Below the pieces are notes generated by a model. It saw only the letters and a program-made list of their open reading frames with translations. It made no database searches and was not told the origin of the DNA. Of a DNA stretch of 15,385 bases, positions 1-6,967 are shown one piece after another. How positions within the stretch are numbered: the first letter of the stretch is position 1; each line of letters opens with the position of its first letter. The stretch is from Pseudomonadota bacterium. GTDB lineage: Bacteria > Pseudomonadota > Alphaproteobacteria > Caulobacterales > Caulobacteraceae. The position numbers and the translations under genes are program-made. Location of the stretch: assembly GCA_023434265.1 (NCBI GenBank), contig JAEYTA010000158.1, positions 1-15,385 of the forward strand, written 5' to 3'.

Positions 1-109
1 TGATCAGCAACACCAGCATGATGTCGACGAAGGGCGTGACGTTGATGTCGGCGTTCTGTTCGATCGTGCGACCCGCCGCTCCGGCCGGTCCTGCGAGTCT
101 GGCGCCCAT
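1..109 (-). CDS. exbD: ExbD/TolR-family biopolymer transport protein (N-terminal part only)
   Basis: This is the first 36 codons of a second ExbD/TolR protein; the rest lies beyond the left edge. ExbD works with ExbB in the inner membrane as a proton-driven motor that energises TonB and outer-membrane transporters. The visible protein begins MGARLAGPAGAAGR and continues into the NADINVTPFVDIMLVLL stretch. This is the start of the single transmembrane helix and includes the conserved membrane Asp of the family. The ATG at 109 follows a strong GGAGGA ribosome binding site (minus strand, plus positions 115-120). Over about 64 bases the gene is roughly 92% identical to the neighbouring exbD at 256-699, so the two are tandem paralogues. 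Whether it serves the same ExbB partner cannot be seen here. Confidence 0.85.
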   Translation of the reverse strand, partial: MGARLAGPAGAAGRTIEQNADINVTPFVDIMLVLLI

Positions 110-200
110 GATGTTCCTCCCTGTCAGGCCGCCGCGGAATACGGCGACGCCTGATGTCGGACCCGCAGGGAGACTTTTCGGCGGCGGGAAGACGGCATGA

Positions 201-232
201 AAAAGGGCCGCTTCCCGGAGGAAGCGGCCCTT
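201..232 (-). terminator. Rho-independent terminator after exbD
   Basis: Bases 203-215 and 220-232 form a perfect 13-bp stem with the four-base loop CGGA. Read on the minus strand, the stem is followed by a short T-run (complement of the A-run at 200-204). It lies 24 bases past the stop of the 256-699 exbD and about 90 bases before the start of the next exbD. It would therefore stop or attenuate transcription between two genes that are normally co-expressed. Confidence 0.75.
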
Positions 233-255
233 GTCCGTGCGAACGGGCGCGACGC

Positions 256-699
<444 letters not shown>

Positions 700-773
700 G
701 CGCGGGTATCTCCTTCAGGCCCGCGCGTCATGCGGCGAGCGTCGCTGAAACCTTCGGTCCGTCTCTTGGCGTC

Positions 774-818
774 CCGGAACCGCCTTGTAAAGCGGCTTCG
801 GTCCCGATGCGGTTCCGG
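774..818. repeat. Perfect 10-bp inverted repeat between folE and exbD
   Basis: The arms CCGGAACCGC (774-783) and GCGGTTCCGG (809-818) are exact reverse complements around a 25-base loop. The loop can form a competing smaller hairpin: CCGC at 780-783 can pair instead with GCGG at 792-795. There is no T-run on either strand, so it is not a classical terminator. It sits in the 159-base gap between the folE stop and the exbD start and could be a folE 3' end, an mRNA-stability element or a leader structure for exbD. The rest of this gap shows nothing else I can name. Confidence 0.5.
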
Positions 819-858
819 AGCGTCGCCTTTGGCCGGAATTCGCCCGGAGAGGGAGCGA

Positions 859-1476
859 TCAGCCCCTAGCCAGCTTCAGGAACCGGTCCTTCAGCGCGGC
901 GTCGGACTTGAAGACGCCAGTGAACCGGGTGGTGATGGTCGAAACGTGGCGGTGGTGCACGCCGCGGGTGGTCATGCACTGGTGCTCGGCGTCGATCAGG
1001 ATGGCCACGCCCTGCGGCTGCAGGTGCGATTCGATGGCCTCGGCGATCTGGTTGGTGAGCACTTCCTGGGTCTGCAGGCGGCGGGCGTAGATCTCCACCA
1101 CCCGCGCCAGCTTGGAGATGCCGACGACCTTCTCGTTCGGGATGTAGGCGACGTAGGCCTTGCCCAGGAACGGGGCCATGTGGTGCTCGCAGTGGCTCTC
1201 CACCTCGATGTCGCGCAGCAGCACCATGTCGTCATAGCCCTGCACGTCCTCGAAGGTGCGGCTCAGCTCCTTGCCCGGATCGGCGTCGTAGCCCTCGAAC
1301 CATTCGGCGTAGGCGTCGACCACCCGCTTGGGCGTGTCCTTCAGCCCCTCCCGGTCCGGGTCGTCGCCGGCCCAGGCCAGCAGGGTGCGCACGGCCTCCA
1401 GCGCCTGCTCGCGGCTGGGTCGCTTGATCTCGTCGTTGTCGCCGACCAGCACGGGCTTGACGGGGGTGACGCTCAT
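859..1476 (-). CDS. folE: GTP cyclohydrolase I (FolE, type I)
   Basis: FolE converts GTP to 7,8-dihydroneopterin triphosphate and formate, the first step of tetrahydrofolate and pterin synthesis, in the cytoplasm. The 205-residue length is typical. The zinc ligands are visible: Cys96 and His99 in the SHCEHHMAPF motif and Cys167 in EHQCMTTRGVHH, matching Cys110, His113 and Cys181 of the E. coli enzyme. An N-terminal helical part (about residues 20-70) precedes the catalytic T-fold. The gene starts at an ATG at 1476 behind a weak GAGAGA sequence. It is divergent from cysS, with 134 bases between the two starts. Downstream is exbD after a 159-base gap, so the two need not share a transcript. Nothing is missing from the active site. 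Confidence 0.97.
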   Translation of the reverse strand: MSVTPVKPVLVGDNDEIKRPSREQALEAVRTLLAWAGDDPDREGLKDTPKRVVDAYAEWFEGYDADPGKELSRTFEDVQGYDDMVLLRDIEVESHCEHHMAPFLGKAYVAYIPNEKVVGISKLARVVEIYARRLQTQEVLTNQIAEAIESHLQPQGVAILIDAEHQCMTTRGVHHRHVSTITTRFTGVFKSDAALKDRFLKLARG

Positions 1477-1610
1477 TCTCGATCTCTCAGGCGGCGAAGG
1501 ACGGGCGCCGCTTCTCTATTCTCGGCCGAAACCCTGTCGAGTATGCGGCAAGGCGGCTATATGGGCGATCCCGTCCGTTCCGCAAGAAAACCCAAGGCGC
1601 CTGCAGCCCG

Positions 1611-3020
1611 ATGCCGCTGACGATCCATGACACCCTGCAGCGCGAAAAGCGCGTCCTCGAGCCGCGCGATCCGGAGCGCGTCACCCTCTATGTCTGCGGC
1701 CCGACGGTCTACGACTACGCCCATATCGGCAACGCCCGGCCGCCGGTCGTCTTCGACGTGCTTGTGCGCCTGCTGCGCCGGACGTACGGCGCGGACAAGG
1801 TGATCTACGCCCGCAACGTCACCGACGTGGACGACAAGATCAACGCCAAGGCGGCGCGGGAAGGGACCCCCATCGGCGAGGTCACGGCCCGCTACGAGGC
1901 GGCCTATCTCGAGGACATGGCCCGGCTGAACGTCAGCCCCCCGGACATCGCCCCGCACGTCACCGAGCACATGGACGCCATCGTCGCCCAGATCGCGGCG
2001 ATCATCGACAACGGCTGCGCCTACGCCGCCGAGGGCCATGTCCTGTTCGACGTCTCGGCCTACGAGGCTTACGGCCGCCTCTCGGGCCGCAATCTCGACG
2101 ACATGATTGCGGGGGCCCGGGTCGAGGTCGCCCCCTACAAGAAGAACCCGCACGACTTCGTGCTGTGGAAGCCGTCCAAGGAGGGCGAGCCGTCGTGGCC
2201 GTCGCCGTGGGGGGAGGGGCGGCCCGGCTGGCACATCGAGTGCTCGGCCATGATCGAGGAGACCCTCGGCCTGCCCATCGACATCCACGGCGGCGGCATC
2301 GACCTGGTCTTTCCGCACCACGAGAACGAGATCGCCCAGGGCGTTTGCGCCCACGGCCACGCCCACGGGGCCGAGGCCCACGCCGAATACAGCCGCTACT
2401 GGATGCACAACGGCTTCCTGACCGTCGACGCCGAGAAGATGTCCAAGTCGATCGGCAATGTCCTGCTGCTGCACGATCTGGTGCAGTCGATGCCGGGCGA
2501 GGTGGTGCGCTGGGCACTCCTTTCGGCCCACTACCGCCAGCCGCTCGACTGGAACCAGGCCCTGCTCGACCAGTCGCGCAAGGCCTTGGACCGCCTCTAT
2601 GGCGCCCTGCATCGCGCGGCTGCGGTCGAGCCCTCCACCGACACGCCGGCCCCGGACTTTCTCAAGGCCATCGAGGACGACCTCAACACCCCGGGAGCCA
2701 TGGCCGCCCTGTTCGGCCTGTCCAGCGAGATCGAGCGCGGCATGACCGCCGGCGACACGGCCGCTGTGGCGCGAGCGAAGGGACAACTGATCGCCTCGGC
2801 GGCCCTGCTCGGCGTGCTGCAGAGCGATCCGGCCGCCTGGCTGGAGGGCGACGTCCCGGACGACCTGCGCACCGAGGTCGAGGCCCTGCTGGAACAGCGC
2901 GCCGCCGCCCGCGCCGCCAAGGACTGGCCCGAGGCCGACCGCATTCGCGACCGGCTGAACGACCTGAACGTGGTGGTCATGGACGGCCCGCAGGGCGCCA
3001 CCTGGCGGCTGAAGGGCTGA
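1611..3020 (+). CDS. cysS: Cysteinyl-tRNA synthetase (CysS)
   Basis: CysS attaches cysteine to tRNA-Cys in the cytoplasm. The 469-residue length is normal for this class I synthetase. The HIGH signature appears as HIGN at residues 38-41, and KMSKS at 276-280. The zinc site that selects cysteine is intact: Cys29 in VCGPTVYDY, Cys211 in IECSAM, and His236 and Glu240 in FPHHENEIAQ. The C-terminal helical part (about 330-469) binds tRNA. The ATG at 1611 gives the expected start (MPLTIHDTLQ), although the ribosome binding site is weak (AAGG about 13 bases upstream). The gene diverges from folE. It faces a 349-base gap and then minus-strand genes, so it is probably transcribed alone. Confidence 0.98.
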   Translation: MPLTIHDTLQREKRVLEPRDPERVTLYVCGPTVYDYAHIGNARPPVVFDVLVRLLRRTYGADKVIYARNVTDVDDKINAKAAREGTPIGEVTARYEAAYLEDMARLNVSPPDIAPHVTEHMDAIVAQIAAIIDNGCAYAAEGHVLFDVSAYEAYGRLSGRNLDDMIAGARVEVAPYKKNPHDFVLWKPSKEGEPSWPSPWGEGRPGWHIECSAMIEETLGLPIDIHGGGIDLVFPHHENEIAQGVCAHGHAHGAEAHAEYSRYWMHNGFLTVDAEKMSKSIGNVLLLHDLVQSMPGEVVRWALLSAHYRQPLDWNQALLDQSRKALDRLYGALHRAAAVEPSTDTPAPDFLKAIEDDLNTPGAMAALFGLSSEIERGMTAGDTAAVARAKGQLIASAALLGVLQSDPAAWLEGDVPDDLRTEVEALLEQRAAARAAKDWPEADRIRDRLNDLNVVVMDGPQGATWRLKG

Positions 3021-3352
3021 GGCCCGGAAGCGAGAGTCCCGGGACCTTTCCTTTCGCCCTTTCGGGAGACAATCCGTGTCTTCTCTTCCCGTGCTGCGAG
3101 GGGCCGAAGGCCGGATGCGTCCGCATTTGACGTCGTAGCGTGCGAGTCTCGACCGCTCCCGAAGGGGACCGGGTCTTTGACAGCGTCAATCAACGAATGG
3201 CCGCCGCGCCGCGGCTCTGTTCGCTTCCCCTCCGCTGCGGGACTCGCGGGGACCGCTGGATACAATGTCTCCACAAGGCAGCTTTTCGCGATTTTCCCGG
3301 AATGCTGCCCTCTCTGCCCTTACGGCGGCATCGGCGTGCAGTCGCAAGGCCG
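3021..3352. other. Convergent intergenic region with hairpins, no gene recognised
   Basis: The gap lies between the cysS stop (plus) and the stop of the 3370-3585 gene (minus). I see no convincing reading frame with a ribosome binding site. It holds several short hairpins. One is CCCGG/CCGGG just after the cysS stop (3024-3045), which could end cysS but has no clear T-run. Others are CCC-TTTC-GGG near 3057-3066, GGCC-GAA-GGCC near 3097-3107, and GGCAGC paired with GCTGCC near 3279-3308. On the minus strand around 3181-3187 there is a TTGACGC that matches the Caulobacter housekeeping -35 consensus, but no good -10 follows. It does not resemble tmRNA, SRP RNA or RNase P RNA. Confidence 0.4.
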
Positions 3353-3371
3353 GACGGCGGTCTTCGCCGTC
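3353..3371 (-). terminator. Hairpin at the stop codon of the 3370-3585 gene
   Basis: Bases 3353-3359 (GACGGCG) and 3365-3371 (CGCCGTC) form a 7-bp perfect stem with a five-base loop, overlapping the TGA stop on the minus strand. There is only a weak T content after it, so it may be a 3'-end stabiliser or an inefficient terminator for the two small genes and any upstream transcript. Confidence 0.4.
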
Positions 3372-3585
3372 AGGTGATCCGCTTGGCCGAGACCGGGTCG
3401 CTGGCCGGGAAGGTCTCCTCGACGCCTTCGTCGACCAGCGCCTCCTGCCGGTTCTCCGCCTTGCGCTCTTCCTCGCACAGCTGGTCGGGCTTGCCGCTCT
3501 CGCGCTCGGCCTTCTTCGCGTAGGGCACGTCGTCGGCGGGAGCCTGCTGGTGGTCGGGATTGTGGCCGTGGGGCAGGTTGGTCAT
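3370..3585 (-). CDS. Small hydrophilic protein with C-terminal EETFPASDP motif
   Basis: This 71-residue soluble protein has a charged middle (KKAERESGKPDQ, EEERKAENR) and ends VDEGVEETFPASDPVSAKRIT. The E-E-T-F-P-A-S-D-P motif recurs at the ends of many short alphaproteobacterial proteins of unknown role; I know of no assigned function. The single Cys is at residue 37. The ATG at 3585 has a good GAGGAG ribosome binding site, which overlaps the stop codon of the gene before it. The gap to that gene is only 11 bases, so the two are almost certainly co-transcribed and perhaps translationally coupled. There is no signal peptide or membrane segment. I am confident that it is a gene, but not about its function. 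Confidence 0.75.
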   Translation of the reverse strand: MTNLPHGHNPDHQQAPADDVPYAKKAERESGKPDQLCEEERKAENRQEALVDEGVEETFPASDPVSAKRIT

Positions 3586-3596
3586 GGTCGTTCTCC

Positions 3597-4079
3597 TCAG
3601 CTCGAGGGATGGTCTTCGTCGCCGTCCGGGCCGTAGCCCAGGTCGGCGATGTCGTCGTCCGAAAGCCGCTTGGCTTCCCAGTGGGCGGCGCTCGCCTGGG
3701 CCCCGCGGACCTCGCGCATCAGGCCGGTGTAGACCAGCTCGACCTCATCGTGGGTGCGCAGCTCGCCGCCGCCGGCGTCGATCTCGGTCAGGCGCGGACT
3801 GTCGACGCCGTACAGGGGATCGGCCTCGGGCTCGATCCCGGTGGCGGTAAGCTCATCGTCGACGTCGAGGTCGGCCTCGTCGATCGTCTCGAGCTCCTCG
3901 GCCGTGTCCTCCTCGTCGTCGTCGCCCTCCATCCGGGTGACGTCGAGGACCTCGGGCAGTTCCTCGAAGGTCTTGAAGTCGTTGGTCGGCGCGCCGCCGT
4001 CGGCCTCGTCGAAATTGTCCTCGTCGAACACCTCGGCGAAGTCCTGGTCGTCGGGGCCGTTGTCGTCGATCTCGGGCAT
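3597..4079 (-). CDS. Highly acidic hypothetical protein
   Basis: This 160-residue protein is dominated by Asp and Glu, especially in the first 90 residues, with runs such as MEGDDDEEDTAEELETIDEA. It has no cysteine, signal peptide or membrane helix. The last third is less acidic and looks folded (DEVELVYTGLMREVRGAQ, then HWEAKRLSDDDIADLGYGP). The chosen start is the ATG at 4079 (MPEIDDNG) because AAGGAG lies 8 bases before it; an in-frame ATG at 4103 has no such site. The stop is 11 bases before the next small gene, and the start is 34 bases after the TPR-glycosyltransferase stop, so all three may form an operon. I do not recognise the family. The composition would suit a nucleic-acid mimic, chaperone-like or ion-binding role, but that is a guess. 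Confidence 0.72.
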   Translation of the reverse strand: MPEIDDNGPDDQDFAEVFDEDNFDEADGGAPTNDFKTFEELPEVLDVTRMEGDDDEEDTAEELETIDEADLDVDDELTATGIEPEADPLYGVDSPRLTEIDAGGGELRTHDEVELVYTGLMREVRGAQASAAHWEAKRLSDDDIADLGYGPDGDEDHPSS

Positions 4080-4113
4080 GGCGAAGCTCCTTCGCCCGAT
4101 CAACGCCTCCCGG

Positions 4114-5907
4114 TCAGGCGGCGTTCCGCCCTGCGGCGTCGGCGACCAGCGCCTCCAGCGCGGCCCGCATCCGTCCCATGGTCGTCTCCCATTCGTCGAA
4201 GGCTTCGCGGCGGAAGAAGCGCAGGTGCGGGTAGAAGGGATAGCGGTCCGTGCCGAGGAAATGCCAGTCGTCGGGCGCGGTGATCATCCACGCCTCGGCC
4301 CCCGTCGCCGCCGCCAGATTGGTTCCGGCGATGCCCGGCCCGATGACCAGATTCAGAGCGACCGACAGGGCCGCCACGTCCTCGAGATCGTCCTTCAGGT
4401 CGATCGGCGGCGTCCAGATATGCACCCCGGCCGCCTCGGCCGCCGCCAGATCCTCGGCCACGTCGCCGCACTGCAGGTTGACCATCACGGCCCCCGGCGT
4501 CGTCAACACCGGCTTCCAGCGCTCGAAGTTGGAGAAGTAGCGCGCCCGAGAGCCGTTCAGCACCAGGCTCTTCCAGTGCAGCCCGACCTTCAGCCCGGGA
4601 CCCAGCCGGTCCAGTTCCGTCCGCCACCGCGCGACCCGCTCCGGGTCGGCCGGCAGATAGCCCCGGTGCTCCGGGAAGCGGTCGATCGTCGGCCGGAACA
4701 CGGCCAGCAGCGAAGCCATCGGGACCCAGGCGTCGACCCCGCCCTCCAGCGCCTCCACGAACGGCACGTAGCGGGTGATCCGCCCGTCCAGCTTCACCGA
4801 CCGGTGGCCGCCGACCTCCGCCGCCGGGAAGGCGCGCTGGAACAGGCCGACCAGCCGGGGCTCCACGGCCAGGTAGACCTTGCCCTCCGGCCCGGCCGCC
4901 TCGATGGCGTCGCCGACGCAAGTCCCGAACACCATCTCGTCGGCGATGCCCTGCTCGCCGACGATCAGCAGCCGCTTGCCCGCCAGCGCTTCGGTCTTCG
5001 GGTCCCAGCGCGGCGCGTCGACCGCCACCCGCATCGCCTCGGGCAGGTTGCGGTCCAGCCGCACCTCATAGGCCTCGAACCCCTCCGGGATGCGGCCCAG
5101 AGCCATCAGCAGCATGGCCCGCGCCATGTTCATCATGGCCCGCTCGTAGGGGCCCTCGGCCCCCGGCAGCGCCGCCTCCAGATCCTCCAGCGCCCCCGCC
5201 GCGTCGCCCATCGGCTGGCGCGCGTTGGCCCGGTTGTACCGCGCCTTGGCGAACTCCGGGTTCAGCCGCAGCGCTTCCTCGAAGAAGGTCAGCGCGGTCG
5301 ACATATCCCCCTGGTCGCTCAGCACCGTGCCCAAGGTGTTCCACAGCACCGGGGAGCCGGGCTCCACCGCCAGCAGCGCCTTCAGCGTCTCCACCGCGTC
5401 GCCGTACCGCTTCTGGTCGCGCTGCACGCAGGCGAGGTTGTTGGTCGCCTCGACATGGCCCGGGTGGGCGGCGAGGTATTTGAGCAGCAGCTTCTCGGCG
5501 ATCTCCAGATAGCCCAGCTGCTGGGCCAGCCGACCGAGGTCCTGGGCCACGTCGGTCTCGTTGGGCAGCAGCTTCAGCGCCGCCTCGTAGGCCTGCAGCG
5601 CCTGGCCGAAAGCCCCCGATTTCTCGCGGCAGATGGCCAGCACGTGCCACGCCACGCCGCTCGTCTCGTCCAGCCGCAGGGCGTCCAGCGCCCGCCGCGC
5701 GCCCAGTTCGAAATCGCCGGTGCGCACCGCCGCCAGCGCCGCCTTCAGCTTCTCGACCACCTTGCGCTGGGTCTTCAGCCCCTTCGCCCCCGCCAGCTGG
5801 CGGTTCAGGCGGCGGATGGCGTCCGGGGAGGCGGCGTCGCCCGTGGCGCCCTGCGCGGCCGGGGCGGGCGCGTGGACCAGTTCGGGGGCGAGCTCGACGG
5901 CGGACAT
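4114..5907 (-). CDS. TPR protein with C-terminal glycosyltransferase-like domain (FlbA/FlmG-like)
   Basis: This 597-residue protein has an N-terminal helical TPR array (about residues 50-290; e.g. NNLACVQRDQKRYGDAVETL, WNTLGTVLSDQGDMSTALTF, ARYNRANARQPMGDAAGALE). A GT-B-like half follows (about 315-580), ending in a segment that aligns with TPR-linked glycosyltransferases: LDLVIS-type LNLVIGPG, then DDWHFLGTDRYPFYPHLRFFRR. In Caulobacter, flbA lies next to flbT and flaF. FlmG, which has the same architecture, glycosylates flagellin, with its TPR part binding the substrate. Position favours FlbA and architecture suits either. The usual D-T-A-x-A-H motif of the relatives is replaced by GPGIAGTN (523-530), so activity may be changed. 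The start at ATG 5907 has GAGGA 8 bases upstream; a GTG at 5955 is possible but less likely. It diverges from flbT. Confidence 0.82.
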   Translation of the reverse strand: MSAVELAPELVHAPAPAAQGATGDAASPDAIRRLNRQLAGAKGLKTQRKVVEKLKAALAAVRTGDFELGARRALDALRLDETSGVAWHVLAICREKSGAFGQALQAYEAALKLLPNETDVAQDLGRLAQQLGYLEIAEKLLLKYLAAHPGHVEATNNLACVQRDQKRYGDAVETLKALLAVEPGSPVLWNTLGTVLSDQGDMSTALTFFEEALRLNPEFAKARYNRANARQPMGDAAGALEDLEAALPGAEGPYERAMMNMARAMLLMALGRIPEGFEAYEVRLDRNLPEAMRVAVDAPRWDPKTEALAGKRLLIVGEQGIADEMVFGTCVGDAIEAAGPEGKVYLAVEPRLVGLFQRAFPAAEVGGHRSVKLDGRITRYVPFVEALEGGVDAWVPMASLLAVFRPTIDRFPEHRGYLPADPERVARWRTELDRLGPGLKVGLHWKSLVLNGSRARYFSNFERWKPVLTTPGAVMVNLQCGDVAEDLAAAEAAGVHIWTPPIDLKDDLEDVAALSVALNLVIGPGIAGTNLAAATGAEAWMITAPDDWHFLGTDRYPFYPHLRFFRREAFDEWETTMGRMRAALEALVADAAGRNAA

Positions 5908-5912
5908 TCGGC

Positions 5913-5982
5913 GAATCCTCGGGGACTGACGCGCCAGCCTCGCGGGCCGGGTCACAAGAGATGGTTAACCACGTCTGTTTAA
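5913..5982. promoter_or_regulatory. Divergent flagellar regulatory region: CtrA-like and CcrM sites
   Basis: Between the starts of the TPR-glycosyltransferase gene (5907) and flbT (6041), the stretch at 5963-5984 is AT-rich against its surroundings. It contains GGTTAACCAC and, 10 bases after the first TTAA, TTTAACC. TTAACCAC differs by one base from the CtrA half-site TTAACCAT. The classical CtrA pair has TTAA-N7-TTAA, so the spacing is not ideal. GAATC at 5913-5917 is a GANTC site for the CcrM methylase. Both elements would fit cell-cycle control of flagellar genes in Caulobacterales. This is motif matching only. Confidence 0.45.
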
Positions 5983-6040
5983 CCTGCGTTCGTTCCCGGC
6001 TTCCTAACGTCTGGCCGGGCTCGAGGGGGAAGCCGCCGAG

Positions 6041-6463
6041 ATGCCGCTGAAGCTGTCGCTCAAGCCGGGCGAGAAATTCGTGCTGAACGGGGCCGTCGTC
6101 CAGAACGGCGACCGTCGCGGCGTGCTGATCCTTCAGAACAAGGCCAGCGTGCTGCGCGAGAAGGACATCCTCCAGCCCGAGGACGCCAACACGCCGGCGA
6201 AGCGCATCTACCTCCCGGTGATGATGATGTACCTCGACGAGGCGGGGGCGCCCAAGTTCTACGACGAGTTCGCCCTGCGCCTGACCGAGTTCATGGGCGC
6301 GACCCGCAATCCGGCCGTGCTGGCCGACTGCGTGGCGGCGTCCCGTTACGTGATGGGCCGCGAATACTACAAGGCCCTGATGGCGGCCCGGAAGATAGTG
6401 GATTACGAGGAAGGTCTGGCGAATGTCGCTTCAGGCGTACAAGGCGGCGGCCACCCGGGCTGA
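6041..6463 (+). CDS. flbT: Flagellin-synthesis regulator FlbT
   Basis: FlbT is a small cytoplasmic RNA-binding regulator. In Caulobacter it associates with the 5' leader of flagellin mRNA and promotes its decay until the hook is complete. The 140-residue length and the pattern MPLKLSLKPGEKFVLNGAVV, then DILQPEDANTPAKRIYLPVM and YYKALMAARKIVDYE, fit the family throughout. The ATG at 6041 follows GAGGGGGA with suitable spacing. Its end overlaps the start of flaF by 41 bases, and the flagellin follows, so regulator and target sit side by side. Transcription probably starts in the 133-base region shared with the divergent TPR-glycosyltransferase gene. No residue is obviously missing. Confidence 0.96.
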   Translation: MPLKLSLKPGEKFVLNGAVVQNGDRRGVLILQNKASVLREKDILQPEDANTPAKRIYLPVMMMYLDEAGAPKFYDEFALRLTEFMGATRNPAVLADCVAASRYVMGREYYKALMAARKIVDYEEGLANVASGVQGGGHPG

Positions 6464-6794
6464 AAACCCGCGTGAGATGGAGTATCGGCTGTTCGGGCAG
6501 GTGACCCGGGCGCTGATGCACGCGGCGACGGTCGACGCGACCGACATCGCCACCCGCATCGACGCCCTGGACTGGAACCGCCGGCTGTGGTCGGCGCTGG
6601 CCACCGATTGCGCCGATCCCGACAACGCCATGGACCAGGCCCTGCGCGCCCGGATCATCTCGATCAGCCTGTTCGTCGGCCGTCATTCCTCGGCGGTGAT
6701 GCGCGGCGAGGAGGACTTCGAGCCTCTCATCGACATCAACCGGATGATCATGCAGGGCCTGGCCGGCTCCGGCTCGCCCGCCCAGGCGGCCTGA
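6423..6794 (+). CDS. flaF: Flagellin assembly/translation regulator FlaF
   Basis: FlaF is a small cytoplasmic protein. In Caulobacter it is needed for flagellin synthesis and secretion and works in balance with FlbT, FlaF promoting and FlbT restraining flagellin production. The 123-residue sequence shows the family pattern: MSLQAYKAAATRAENPREME, then ALDWNRRLWSALATDCADP and RARIISISLFVGRHSSAVM near the C-terminus. The ATG at 6423 lies inside flbT in another frame; AGGAAGG at 6409-6415 provides the ribosome binding site. The 41-base overlap suggests coupled translation of the two antagonists. The flagellin gene begins 195 bases downstream behind its own promoter. Confidence 0.95.
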   Translation: MSLQAYKAAATRAENPREMEYRLFGQVTRALMHAATVDATDIATRIDALDWNRRLWSALATDCADPDNAMDQALRARIISISLFVGRHSSAVMRGEEDFEPLIDINRMIMQGLAGSGSPAQAA

Positions 6795-6798
6795 GCGG

Positions 6799-6815
6799 CC
6801 CGGCAAATCTGGCCG
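6799..6815 (+). promoter_or_regulatory. Candidate FlbD-binding (ftr-like) enhancer upstream of flagellin
   Basis: CCCGGCAAATCTGGCCG lies about 110-125 bases upstream of the predicted flagellin transcription start. Caulobacter sigma-54 flagellar promoters are activated by FlbD from ftr elements about 100 bases upstream, which typically contain a CCCGGCAAA-like core and an imperfect dyad. The location and core agree, and a second GCGGCAAGG follows at 6818-6826. The match is from memory of the consensus. Confidence 0.45.
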
Positions 6816-6897
6816 CGCGGCAAGGGGGCCATCCCCGTCAGGCGTTGCGGCGCGCGCCATCCGACTGAAAAGACGCGGAATTTTCTCCATTCTGGCG

Positions 6898-6912
6898 CGG
6901 CCCCGTTCTTGC
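6898..6912 (+). promoter_or_regulatory. Sigma-54 promoter of the flagellin gene
   Basis: CGGCCCCGTTCTTGC has the obligatory GG (6899-6900) and GC (6911-6912) separated by exactly 10 bases, plus the TTGC -12 element. It matches TGGCACGRNNNTTGC at all but three defined positions. The transcription start would be about 6924, giving a leader of some 65 bases. Sigma-54 dependence is established for Caulobacter flagellin genes. Confidence 0.7.
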
Positions 6913-6934
6913 GTGGGCGTGCGTGAACCAGAAC

Positions 6935-6967
6935 CGGTTCGGCGGCCAGAAGGCCGTTTCCCAACCG
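6935..6967 (+). promoter_or_regulatory. Folded 5' leader of the flagellin mRNA
   Basis: Inside the predicted leader, CGGCC (6943-6947) pairs with GGCCG (6952-6956) around an AGAA loop. An outer CGGTT (6935-6939) pairs with AACCG (6963-6967). The structure ends 9 bases before the GGAAGGA ribosome binding site (6976-6982). In Caulobacter, FlbT acts through the flagellin 5' leader, so this stem-loop is the natural candidate target. Binding here is an inference. Confidence 0.5.

Noticed and set aside
1557..2786. A 409-codon minus-strand open frame
   Set aside because: It is antisense to cysS, whose HIGN, KMSKS and zinc residues are intact. The translation is Arg/Gly/Asp/Val-rich, with no recognisable domain.
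3021..3369. tmRNA, SRP RNA or RNase P RNA in the cysS downstream gap
   Set aside because: There is no alanine-tag reading frame, T-loop sequence, SRP tetraloop core or conserved RNase P motif on either strand.
3754..5982. A 742-codon plus-strand open frame
   Set aside because: It is the antisense shadow of the acidic protein and TPR-glycosyltransferase genes. The peptide is rich in Arg, His and Gln repeats, with no family signature or ribosome binding site.
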